Of a DNA stretch of 64,000 nt, positions 22,086 to 32,268 are shown in pieces; the first letter of the stretch is position 1; each line of letters starts with the position of its first letter. Source of the DNA: Triticum aestivum. Taxonomy: Eukaryota > Streptophyta > Magnoliopsida > Poales > Poaceae. The notes below the pieces were generated by a model that was not told the DNA's origin, ran no database searches, and saw only the letters and a list, made by a program, of their open reading frames with translations. Both the position numbers and the translations under genes were made by a program. The DNA is taken from the NCBI RefSeq assembly GCF_018294505.1, contig NC_057807.1, forward strand, positions 172,523,498-172,587,497. Reading direction: 5' to 3'.

Positions 22086-25000
22086 CTAAGCGTCGATTAG
22101 GTAGTAGGAGCCGTTGCCCAGCACTTTGCTGACGATGAAGGGGCCTTCCCAAGGCGCCGACAACTTGTGCTGGCCGGCTGTTCGCTGAATCAGCCGGAGC
22201 ACAAGGTCGCCCTCTTGGAACGATCTCGGCCTAACCTTCCCGTTGTAGTATTGGCGCAGACTCTACTGGTAGATGCCGGACCGGCTGAGTGCCAACAGCC
22301 GGCCTTCTTCCAGCAGGTCGACACCGTCATGACGTGCTTCTTCGGCTTCCTCTTCGGTGTACATGGTGACTCGAACTCTATGTCCGTCGGGATGATGGCT
22401 TCGGCACCGTAGACGAGGAAGAAAGGCGTGAAGCAGGTTGACTTGTTTGGAGTTGTGCGCAGACTCCAGAGGACGGCTGGCAGCTCCTCAAGCCAACAGC
22501 CGGCCGAACGCTCGAGTGGTTTGACCAGTCGAGGCTTGATGCCGGACAGGATGAGGCCGTTTGCTCGCTCCACCTGGCTGTTTGACTGCGGATGGGCAAC
22601 GGACGCTAAGTCCAGTCGGATGCCCTGCGTCGCGCAGAAACGGGCCAAGGCGCCTTTGGCAAAATTGGTGCCATTGTCGGTGATGATGCTGTGCGGTATG
22701 TCGTACCGCACCGTGATGTCGGCAATGAAAGTCACTGCAGTCGGACCGTTCAACTTCTTGATGGGCTTAGCTTCTATCCACTTGGTGAACTTGTCCACCG
22801 CGACAAGCAGATGAGTCAGACCGCCTCGGGCCGTCTTGAATGGTCCCACCATGTCCAGGCCCCAAACTGCAAAGGGCCAGGCGACGGGGATTGTCTTCAG
22901 CGCAGAAGCCGGCTGAAGCGGCTTGGAGCGGAATTTCTGGCACCCCTTGCATTTCTGGACTAACTCTTTAGCCTCTTCCAGGGCAGTCGGCCAGAAGAAA
23001 CCGTGCCGAAAGGCTTTAGCGACGAGTGCTCTTGAGGCTGCATGGTGGCCGCACTCGCCTTGGTGGATGTCTCTAAGGATTGTATGGCCTTGCTCTGGCT
23101 CCACGCAGTGCTGGTAGACACTAGTAACACTACGCCTGACCAGCTCTTTGTTGATTATGGTGTAGGCTGCCACTCGGCGTTGCACTTGCCGAGCCAAGAT
23201 TTCATCAGTTGGCAGCTCTCTGTTCACTAGAAACTTGAGGATAGGCTGCGCCCATGAAGGTGCTGCTATTTCTTTGATTGCCACCACCGCGACTTGGACA
23301 AGGGCGGCTGGGCTGGGAGGCGGCGGGCTGGAGTCTGCGTCCGCTTGCTGGATTGACGAAGTCCCCGGGCTGACTGGCGCAGTCCCCGAGCCGACTGGCG
23401 CAGTCCCTGGGCCGGGTTCTGAAGTCCCCGGGCTGGCTTCGACTATGATTTTCTTGGGGCCGTCTGCTGGGGCTCTTGAGTCGGATCCGACTTCTTCGGG
23501 AGGAGCCGGCACGAAGATGGAGTCAGATTCTGGTGAAGGCTTCATGGACGGCTTAAGGAGGCGCTGAAGAGCGACGCCGGATGGTATTGCTTGGCGGGTG
23601 GAGCCGACTCGTGCCAAGGCGTCTGCTTGATCGTTGTCGTTTCTTGGCACGTGAAGGAACTCGCACCCCTCGAAGTATCCGCTGAGTTGCTGCACCAGGA
23701 AGCGGTAGCTCGCCATGTTTGCATCTTTGGCGTCCCAGTCGCCAGATGACTGCTGGACCACCAAATCGGAGTCGCCATAGCACAGGATCCGGCGAATGCC
23801 GAGTTCTTTGGCAAGCCGGAGCCCATGAATGAGCGCCTCGTATTCGGCGACGTTGTTGGAGGCGGCGAAGTGGATCTGCAGCACATACTTGAGCTTGTCG
23901 CCTTTAGGGGAGGTGAGGACGACGCCGGCTCCCAAGCCGGTGCGCATCTTGGAGCCGTCGAAATGCATCCGCCAATGGGTGGAGTCGGGCGCTGGCGGCA
24001 GGTACTGGGTCTCGGCCCAGTCGACGAGGAAGTCGGCCAGTGCTTGCGACTTGATGGCGGTGCGGGGCTGGTAGTAGATGGTGTAGGGAGCCAAATCTAT
24101 GGCCCATTTGGCTACTCGGCCAGAAGCATCTCGGCTCCCGATGATCTCGGCCAGCGGGGCTGTGCAAACCACCGTGATTGGATGCTCTTGAAAGTAAGGC
24201 TTCAGCTTCTTGGCGGCAAAATGCACACCGTAGCACATCTTCTGGTAGTGGGGGTAGTTCTGCTTGGAGGTCGACAGTACCTCGCTCAGGTAATACACCG
24301 GTCTCTGGACAGGGAGCGCCTTGCCTTCCTCTTTGCGTTCGACTACAATGACTGTGCTGACTACTCGGCTGGTGGCGGCGATGTACAGGAGCATGGGCTC
24401 TTTGGGAGTCGGAGCCACCAACACAGGGGGAGTAGTCAACATCTTCTTCAGCTGGAGAAATGCTTCATCCGCCTTGTGGTTCCACTCAAAAAAGGTGGTC
24501 TTCTTCATCAATTGATACAAAGGGAGAGCTTTCTCGCCCAGCCGACTGATGAATCGGCTGATGGACGCCAAGTAGCCGGTGAACTTCTGCACATCTAATA
24601 GTCGGCTGGGTACCTCCATCCTCTCGATGGCCTTGATCTTCACGGGGTTGCACTCTATGCCGCGTTCAGAGACCAGGAAGCCAAGGAGTTGGCAGGCTGG
24701 TACTCCGAAAACACACTTTTCAGGGTTGAGCTTAATCTGGAATCGGCGTAGGTTTTCAAAGGTTTCCTTGAGGTCTTCCAGCAGCGTCCCATGCTTCTCC
24801 GTCTTCACCACTACATCATCTACGTAGACGTGGGCATTTCGGCCGAGTTGCTTGAGGAGGCACTTCTGCATGCAACGCTGAAAGGTGGCGCCGGCATTCC
24901 TCAAGCCGAACATCATGGTCAGGTAGCAGAAGGCTCCGAACGGCGTGATGAAGGCGGTCTTCAGTCTGTCAGTCGGGTTTAGCTTGATCTGGTGATATCC

Positions 25001-25408
25001 TGAGTATGCATCTAAAAAACTCAACAGCTCGCATCCGGATGTAGAGTCTATCACCTGATCGATTCTTGGCAAAGCAAAGGGGTCCTTCGGGCAGGCTTTG
25101 TTGAGGCTTGTATAATCAATGCACATCCGCCACTGCTTGTTTTTCTTCAGTACCAAGACCGGGTTTGCCAACCACTCTGGAAAAAACACCTCCATAATGA
25201 AGCCGGCCGCCAGGAGCCGGGCTATCTCTTCTCCAACAACTCTTCTCTTCTCTTCTGACAGGCGGCGCAAGGGCTGCCTGACGGGCTTCACATCAGGTCG
25301 GACATGTAACTTGTGCTCGGCGAATTCCGTCGGTACACCCGACATGTCTTTAGGGGACCATGCAAATATGTCTCGATTCTCACGGAGGAAATCGATGAGC
25401 TCGCCTTC
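22086..25408 (-). pseudogene. pol of element A: reverse transcriptase, two RNase H domains, integrase
   Basis: Numbering from the Met at 25345. RT residues about 1-230: CIDYTSLNK at 75-83, catalytic Asp in LDAYSG (112) and YVDD (176, 177). A Gypsy-type RNase H at about 300-410 has lost its first Asp (LLYIAATS). A linker is followed by a second, archaeal-like RNase H at about 455-580 with D463, E501, D525 and D572/D575. Integrase has H761, H767, C799, C802 and D831, D890, E926 (35 residues between the last two). Two RNase H domains in this order mark the Tat lineage. The open frame ends at 22190, but coding resumes in another frame near 22370 (YTEEEAEEARHDG... to YYLID) and stops at 22086-22088, so one frameshift separates the C-terminus. 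Catalytic residues are otherwise intact. Confidence 0.93.
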
Positions 25409-26125
25409 CTATTTGCTGTCAAGGTTTGTACCCATGACAGCGTACCTCTCTGGGTGCTCCGGGTCCAAGGGTATCTTCTTAGTCTCTTTGGCCGGCTTGA
25501 ACGAACCTTCAGCTTCTGACTCCTTGGGGTCGGGCGACATCTCTGGCTGCTTTCCGGCCATCGCCATGACCCGATCAAGGAGCCGCTTCTCAGCTGCGAT
25601 CACCAAGGATTCGGCCAGCCGACTGCTCTCTGCTGTGCAGGCAGACGACTTCCTGTAGTCGCCAGTGACGGTCAGAATCCCCTTGGAACTCGGCATGTTC
25701 ATCTTGAGGTAGGCGTAGTGGGGAACCGCCATGAACTTGGCCAGTGCAGGTCGGCCAAGTAACGCATGGTATGGGCTTGCAAGGTCCACCACTTCAAACC
25801 AGACTGGCTCTCGGCGGAAATGATCTTTGTCTCCGAAGAGAACGTCTATCAGGATCTTGCCGATTGGTGAGCAGGAAAGGCCAGGCACGATGCCGTGGAA
25901 CACAGTCCGGCTGCTCTGCAGCTGGCTTTGCTTGATTCCTAGCTTCTCCATAGTATCCTTGTACAGGATGTTGATGCTACTGCCTCCGTCTATCAGCACT
26001 CTCGAAAAGCGGGCGGCCCGCCTATCAGTGGCCAAGGTGCACCTAGGACCAGGGCATAGGAGCCCAGATTCGGCATCACCTCTGGGTGATCCGCCCTGCT
26101 CCAACTGATGGGCTTCTCGGACCAA
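25409..26125 (-). pseudogene. Protease region of element A
   Basis: Contains the aspartic protease signature FSRVLIDGGSSINILYKDTM with the DGG catalytic triad, then ALLGRPALAKFMAVPHYAYL. The frame differs from gag: a one-base shift lies near 26040-26065, where gag (SYALVLGAPWPLIGG) and protease (TLATDRRAARFSRVL) overlap in different frames. It ends in TAG at 25409-25411, where related proteins have Q followed by EGELIDFLREN, so pol would follow in the same frame were it not for this stop. Confidence 0.85.
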
Positions 26126-28128
26126 TGCATAAACTCTGGGGTATCTGTTGCCACTGCATTTACTTCTTGCTGCTGCAGCCGTCTGCTGCGTCGATCATCA
26201 GCCACACTGGTGAACACCACATAGGCTCCATGCTCTTCTGGGTACTCGTCTTGTACTGCGCCGACTGGCCGAGCAGCCGGCTGCTGGGGCGGCGGTGGAG
26301 GCGGCGGCCCAGCAGGCGGAGGAGGAAGGAGGCCGTCTCCCTTGGCGATTCTGGTGAGCCAGTGGCACTTTCGGGTGGTATGATTTGACGGCTTCACGCC
26401 ACTGTGGAACTTGCAGGGACCATCCAGAGTCTGCTCATAAGAGAAGGCCGGCAACCAGTTGGACTTGCCGCCTTTCTGCCGCTTGGCCGGAGGCTGCCCC
26501 TCCGGCTGTTGATCTTCGACTGTTGCAACCTGCCGACTGCTGGAAGTCGGCTGTTGGGCCTTGCGTTTGTTGTCGTTCTGTTGTTGTCGCCGACTGGTGT
26601 CTCCAGCCGGAGTTCTGGGAGCCTGAGGGGCCACTTTGCCAGCCGCATTAACTTGAATTTCCGTCTTCATGGAGGAGTCGGCTGTGGCGTACTTGTCTGC
26701 TATGACCAGCAGTTCGTCGAGGGTTTCCGGCTCGTCGCAGAGGAGCTTGTGCTTGAGGAGGGTGCCTTCTCGGCACCCGGCGGTGAAGTACTCGATAGCC
26801 TGCACCTCGTGCACGCCCTCGCATGAGTTCCGAAGCTCGCCCCAGCGCGTGAGCTAGTCGCGTGTTGACTCGTCAGGGCCTTGCACGCACAAGGAAAGCT
26901 GGCGCGGCTTGGGAGGTCGCTTGTACGTGCTCGTGAAGTTGCGGATGAAGGCTTCGGTGGAGTCGACCCAGCTGTTGATGCTGCGGGGCTTCAGACTGTT
27001 CAACCATGTCCGGGCCGTGCCCTGGAGCATGAGTGGAACATACTTCACGACAACTTGCTTGTTGCCGTTCGCTATGTTGACGGCCGTGGAGTAATCGATT
27101 AGCTAGTCTTCTGGCTTCACGGAGCCGGTGTACTTGGGTGTGTCTCGGGGGAGCGTGAACCCTTTGGGGAAAGGCTCGTCTCAGATGCGGGGTCCAAAGC
27201 AAGGTGGACCCAGCTCATCGTCTTCTTCCAGCGCCAGGGATCGGTGGAGTCGGTTGATCCGATGGTGGGCGTTATTCTCTCCGACTCCCTCTCGGCGGCC
27301 AAGGCGGCCACCGAGAGTCAGATGCTCAACAGGCGATGGGGAAACTCGCCATTCTCTTCTTGGTGGGGGAGTCAGGTAGTCGTCCTGATGCTCCACTGCT
27401 CTCGGACGGCCATCTTGGTCGCGCTCAATGGTGATGCGAGTCCGACTGCGACTGACAGCCGGCTCCTTGTCTTTTCTTCCACGGACTCCACCAGTCAGTG
27501 TCCGAGATATCGCGCCTTGATCTCGGCGGGGAGGCAGGTCGTCGTTTGGTTGCTGCGGCGCATTGGTGCGGCCGCCGGCCACGTTCTGCGCAGCAACCGC
27601 GTCGAGGAGCTGCTGGACTCGCTCCGTCATCATGCGGCGCTCTTCGCCTTCGAAGTTCTTCAGCTCGTCAGTCGCCGCTTGGGCGACACGGATGTTCTCC
27701 GCAGGAGTGGCGTATACGGGGCGATTGGCCCCGAACAAGTCGGCGATGGCCGCGCCGCGCTGTCGGACCGCGCCTAGGCGGCTAGGCCCAGTCGGAGCCG
27801 GCGAGCCGCCCACAGCGCGGTCCATTTCGCACTGGTAGGCTTCTGACAAGCGCCTCATGTTTGCCAGCTTCTTGGCGCCTTCGATGATCTGAAGGCGGCG
27901 TGTCTCCAGCGTCTCGGCAGCTACGTCTTCTGGAATAGGCGCAGTCAGGTCTAGCAGGGTCGCGTCGAGCGTGTCCTGAGCTCCTTCACCGGAGCGCTCA
28001 TCATGACTGATGACGAGCACCTCCGTGACGACACTTCCGCCGCTCTCCTCGTGAGGAAGCGGCTCGTCGTAGACCACCATGTTGGTGGGGAAAGTGTCAA
28101 GCGACACGGCGTCGGAGTCGACCAGCAT
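25993..28128 (-). pseudogene. gag of element A
   Basis: The first Met after the primer binding site is at 28128 (MLVDSDAVSLDTFPTNM). The frame runs through a charged N-terminal part, a Retrotrans_gag-like segment (YVPLMLQGTARTWLNSLKPR, 27000-27050) and a knuckle CX2HX7HX4C (26365-26415), then a proline-rich tail (26260-26340). Three in-frame stops break it: TGA 27181-27183, TAG 27102-27104 and TAG 26854-26856. Each is explained by one C-to-T change in a CG or CAG context. Gag coats the packaged RNA; this copy could only make a truncated N-terminal piece. Confidence 0.85.
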
Positions 28129-28421
28129 GGGGTCGGTGGAGCCTACGGACTCCAAGTCCACGGCAGGCTCGCCGGTGACGTGGAGTTGGTCGAGGAGGCC
28201 CGCGAGGAGGCTCTCGGGGCCACTCGTGCCTGCGTCGGATGCAGGCTCGTCGGAGAGGCGAACCTCGCCGACAAGTTCGGCGAGGCAGCTCGCCGCACAG
28301 GCGGCCTCGGCACCGCGCAGCGCGTCGATGCAGACTCCGTCTGGCGAGCCTGGCTGGCTGCGCTCGCCAGGGAGGAAGAGGGTTCCCGTCCAGAACAGAT
28401 CTCTGGACGACGGTGCACCAA

Positions 28422-28439
28422 GCCCCACGGTGGGCGCCA
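28422..28439 (-). other. Primer binding site of element A
   Basis: On the minus strand TGGCGCCCACCGTGGGGC follows the 5' LTR after two bases. It fixes the orientation of A. Nearly the same as the site of element F. Confidence 0.8.
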
Positions 28440-28441
28440 AA

Positions 28442-29574
28442 TGTCGGGGGTTGGGTGCAACATATGCCAAAGGATGGCTTATCATGGTGGGGGCGAGTAG
28501 AACGTCGCCGGTGCCTGGAAACGGGATGAGGCGAAGACATGCACGCCGGCGGATCTTACCCAGCTTCAGGGCTCTCCGAGGAGATAACACCCCTACTGCT
28601 GCTCTGCGGGGTCTCCGCATGGTCACTATGGCAAAGTGTATACAAGCTTGCTCCTAGAGCTATTTCTGGAGGTAGGAGAGGGCAGGGCTAGCTCTCCCCT
28701 TCCTATGTGGTCTGTCTAATGCTAATGGATGCGAACCCTTTGCATGGGTGCCCTGGGGGGTTTATATAGGCCTACCCCCCAGGGTTACAATGGTAAAACC
28801 GGCTGGGTGCGGGTCCCAGCCGTCTGTCTCTCAGGCGCCGTCTTCTCCGCCGACTCATGGGGCCCGCCGACTGGTGGGTCCCGACGACTGGCCTGGTACG
28901 AGGGCGTCAGCCCGTGTCCGCCGCGGGCGGGTCTTGCCGGCTGCAGATTACTGTAGCCGTGCTTCTAAGGACGCGGGCTTGGTCATGGGGTCATGGCAAC
29001 AGTACCGCCGCCTGACGGGCGATCACTGTTGCCATTCCCCTGTCGCGTTTGGTTAATAGCGTGTGGGACCCATGGGAGGGGCCGGCCGACTCCAGGGGGG
29101 CGACTCCCAATGGGTCTGACTCTCGGCGCTCTCGCCGTCTTGAATACTCTCGCTGACTAGTGGGCCCCGCCGTCTTCGGGCCGTACAAACAGGAGGTCGT
29201 GGGTACAGGGCCCCGCCCCAAGGGCTGATGTCAGGTCTGGCATGGCGACAGTGCCACGCCGGGCAGAGATCTCCGCGAGTACGGCACACTGTGGCCATGC
29301 TTGCCTTTACTCATCGGGTGGTTGGAAATCGCGGGCCGACTCCCCATAGTCGGCTTCTTCGGAGTCGCCTCTGGGACTCGGCTTGAATGGGAGTCACCTT
29401 CTGGGACTCGGCTTGAATGGGAGTCGCCTTCTGGGACTCGGCTTATCTTGGAGTCGCCTTCTGGGACTCGGCTTATCTTGGAGTCGCCTCTGGGACTCGA
29501 GGGGCGCAGTCTGTCCCGATGTCTTGAAAGGTTCTGGGGCTCGGGTTAGCCTACCCGTGGCCCATTACTCGACA
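28442..29574 (-). repeat. 5' LTR of element A
   Basis: Same ends as the left LTR (TGTCGG...CGACA). A TATA box, CCTATATAAAC on the minus strand, lies at 28761-28771. Relative to the left LTR it has an extra 17 bp near 28870-28890 (a second 'cgactgg'-containing unit), and it carries the same 30-bp tandem units (29356-29500). Confidence 0.95.
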
Positions 29575-29576
29575 AA

Positions 29577-29890
29577 GGGGGACTCCTGAGCATCACGACT
29601 CAGGAGCCTAACTGGTCACGTAGCCCCTCACTCCTTAGTTCCAAAAGCCTAACGGCGGTTGAGGTATGCGCTGGGCTGGGCCCTGCCGACACAGAACGAC
29701 AGATCCTCTCTTCCACCCCTCCCTATTTGCTGTTTGCGCATCAACGGGGACTCCTGAGCATCGCGACTCAGGAGCCTAACTTGCCACGTAGCCCCTCACT
29801 CCTTAGTTCCGTCCTGGTGATCCGGTCGGGGCTAATGGCGGCTGAGGTATGCACGGGGCTGGGCCCTGCCGACGTAGAACACAGACAAAT
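29577..29890. repeat. 169-bp direct repeat in the spacer of element E, each unit opening with a hairpin
   Basis: Unit 1 starts GGGGACTCCTGAGCATC at 29577 and unit 2 at 29746. Both continue with CACGTAGCCCCTCACTCC and end with a 'gctgggccctgccgac' segment. CTCCTGAG and CTCAGGAG can pair around an 8-base loop (29580-29603 and 29749-29772). Non-coding; lies between the pol remnant of E and its antisense gene. Confidence 0.8.
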
Positions 29891-30115
29891 AGGAAGGAAA
29901 TCGCAAAATTCAGCAAATCCAAAAGCAAATATTATAGACCATAGATTGTTCTCAGTACCAGACACAAATTTAAACGCCCCCACGAGGCACGGTTCATGTT
30001 GCAGGAATCAAAGCAGGAAAGAGGCCGCGAGAAGATCACCCCTGGGTAGCGCCACCGCTCGTGGAGGAGTCGCGCTTGTCAGCTCCACCCCCTGGGCCGC
30101 GGAGCCGGCAGCATC

Positions 30116-32268
30116 TCACTTGGGCGCGGTGTTGAAGGCGCGGAACTTCACCAGCAAGGCCTCTGCTCTGCCCTTGACGGCCTCGGCAGCAGCGGCAGAG
30201 CGCTTGGCATCTATGGGCTCCAGCAGATCATCAAGGTTGGCGTCGGGGTTGCGGAGGTAGACGTGGCTGAGGATCCATGTCAGCACTACGGAGGAAAGGA
30301 CACGAGCCTCAACTTCGGCGATGGGGCCGATGCCAATCACGACTTCCTCAAGTGCCTCGACGAGGAAGGGAACCAGCTTAGTGGGGCCTTCCTTGGCTAT
30401 GGCCAGCGGTTTCTCTAGGCCCCGTCGTACAACATCTTCAGTGCTATGCGAGCCCTCTCCTCATAGCGCATGAAGGCCGCGCGGTCCTTGGCCAAGACCT
30501 CCGCCTTGGCATCCATTTCAACCCTCTCCGTCTTCAGCGCCTGCTCCGGCGTCTTCAGCCGGCCGCTGTAGGCCAAGAGTTCGGCGTCGAGGTCCTTGAC
30601 GGCGGCCTCCCGAGCCTTCATCTCCTCCTCCTTTGCCTGGCGTTCGTGAATCTCCTTGGCGAGCTCGTCACGCAGCCCTTGCAACTCGCCCTCCAGCGTC
30701 TTGCAGCGGCCCTCGGCAGTGGAAGCATCCCTTAACGCCGCATCGCGGGCTGCTATAGCCTGGGAGGTGGCCTGCTTCCCCTCCTCGGAAGCTGCCACAG
30801 CCTGGCTCAGCGCCACTCGGACGGAGGCGTCAGAGCGAACCTAGCTAGAGACCAACTCCAGGCATCCGGCCACCAGGCGGGGGTCCGCGCCCCGAAGGTC
30901 CTCCCACAGCCGACTCAGCTCGTCGGCAGCACGGTCCAAGGCGACGGAGGATGCAGAGGAGACGGGAGCCGGCGGAGTAGGAGGAGAAGACGGCAGCATG
31001 ATCACAGCTTGGGAGGCCGGGACCTCCTGAGCCTTGGTAACTTCGGCGACAGCATCAAGCCTAGGCGCCTCCAGGGTCAGCGGGGTCACAGGGGCTGACT
31101 CCTCGCTGGAGCGTCCCTGCTAGCCTCGCAAGGACGATCGGGCAGGGGACGTGCGGGCCCCGCTACCTCCCATCCTCGCGAGTGAAGACGCGGCCGCGGC
31201 TGATGAGCTCGTTCCAGGCAGGGTCGTTGCGTCTCCCTTCAGCCTCTTCGCCAGAGGTAACAGCCTGCCCAATGAAAGATGTCAGGCCTCGATGGCAAAA
31301 GACAGGAGCAGGCGGAGTTCGAGTACTTACTGGTTGACTGCCACGGGATCCCGTGGACTCCAACCAAGCTTGAAGCCCGAAAGCCTCTTGCGAGGCTCAG
31401 CCTCGGGAGGCCCGGCCGCAGAGGAAGGCACACCTGAAGGGCTAGAGCTGGCTTCGGCCGACGCGAGGACCGGGGTAGACCCTCGCGAGATCATCCCAGA
31501 CCCGTCCTTCCTCGGGACCAAGGGCGGGTCCTCCCCCCTCGCCTGGCGCCGGCCTCGTCGTCACCAGGCATGGAGCAGAGGGTGCTGGACCTGCGCCAGG
31601 GGGAGGTCTCCCCCGTCCCCTCGAAGGTCACCTCTGAGTCACGCTCCTCATCCTTTTCGTCGTCTTACTCCTCTCCCCCACCGGAGTCGTCAGAGGACAA
31701 TTTCACCATTGCCGTCGCCGCCTGGCCCTCAGGGTCGTGCGCTGGCACCAGACCGACCCCGTCGAAGGTGGGCATGGTGTCCACCACCCGTTCCCAGTCG
31801 TCACGAAGGAACAAGGGGACCGGAGCATCCACCGGACCTGCCACGTCCTCTCACCCCAAGAAGCGGAGAGCTGCGGACAAATCCTCATCATTCAGGGCAT
31901 CCAAGCTCAGGCGGAGGACGATGTCCACATCCTCAAGCCTCCATAGCGGCGCGAGTGCGCCTGAAGAGGGGCCACCCTGTGCGACAGGAACTCCCTTGGG
32001 AGCGAGGCCCCAGTCAGCTTTGCCGCCCTCAGATTGCCCGGCCTCAGGTCAGCACCAGCTTCGCCCGCCGGTCATCAAGCTTCACGCGGGACCACGCCTC
32101 AACGGCCTCAGGCTGCTTTGTGGGGAGCTCCAGCAGGGGGTTGTGGCACCTGGCGTCCACCATGACCCACTTGCTCCGGAAGCCGTCGTCCCTCTTCCCG
32201 GCCTTCAAGATGGCGTTGGACTTGGAGTACGCGACAAACCTCGCGCACGCCGAGATATTGCCGCCGGT
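30116..32268 (-). pseudogene. Antisense gene of element E (coiled-coil protein, Transposase_28-like remnant)
   Basis: On the minus strand, opposite to gag of E. Reading from 32268: a segment with KRDDGFRSKWVMVDARCHNP (32100-32250), related to the 'putative gypsy type transposase' proteins of grasses; then serine/proline-rich sequence; then a coiled coil from about 31089 to 30415 (ALRDASTAEGRCKTLEGELQ and KDLDAELLAYSGRLKTPEQA); then, after a one-base frameshift near 30418, KPLAIAKEGPTKLVPFLVEA and the end VKFRAFNTAPK-stop at 30116. Exon borders were not resolved. The 5' end is cut off by element D at 32268. Position (between pol and 3' LTR) and orientation match the genes in A and B. Confidence 0.65.

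Larger units (their letters stand above)
15794..29574 (-). mobile_element. Element A: complete Gypsy (Tat-lineage) retrotransposon, minus orientation
   Basis: Left LTR 15794-16909, right LTR 28442-29574. AAGGG flanks both ends (15789-15793 and 29575-29579), a perfect target-site duplication. The primer binding site next to the right LTR shows transcription on the minus strand. Order on the minus strand: 5' LTR, PBS, gag, protease, RT, Gypsy RNase H, second RNase H, integrase, then a gene on the opposite strand, then 3' LTR. By eye the LTRs differ at about 36 of 1116 aligned sites (about 3%), plus a 17-bp indel. At the commonly used grass rate of 1.3e-8 per site per year this is roughly 1 million years. 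Gag and pol have stops and frameshifts, so this copy is no longer autonomous. Confidence 0.95.
11582..32268 (+). mobile_element. Element E: Gypsy (Tat-like) retrotransposon with internal deletion, interrupted by A and D
   Basis: Own sequence: 11582-15788 and 29580-32268. Order on the plus strand: 5' LTR, PBS, gag, protease, short RT remnant, spacer, then an antisense gene (minus strand). The 3' LTR is not in the window because large element D cuts in at 32269. Gag and antisense gene show the plan seen in A and B. E cannot make a working polymerase: most of RT, all RNase H and integrase are missing, and the protease has lost its aspartate. Confidence 0.8.

Noticed and set aside
23825..24598. 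A 257-codon plus-strand open frame within the pol region of A.
   Set aside because: It is antisense to RT and RNase H, whose catalytic residues are in register on the minus strand. The separate antisense gene of A lies elsewhere (17545-21294).
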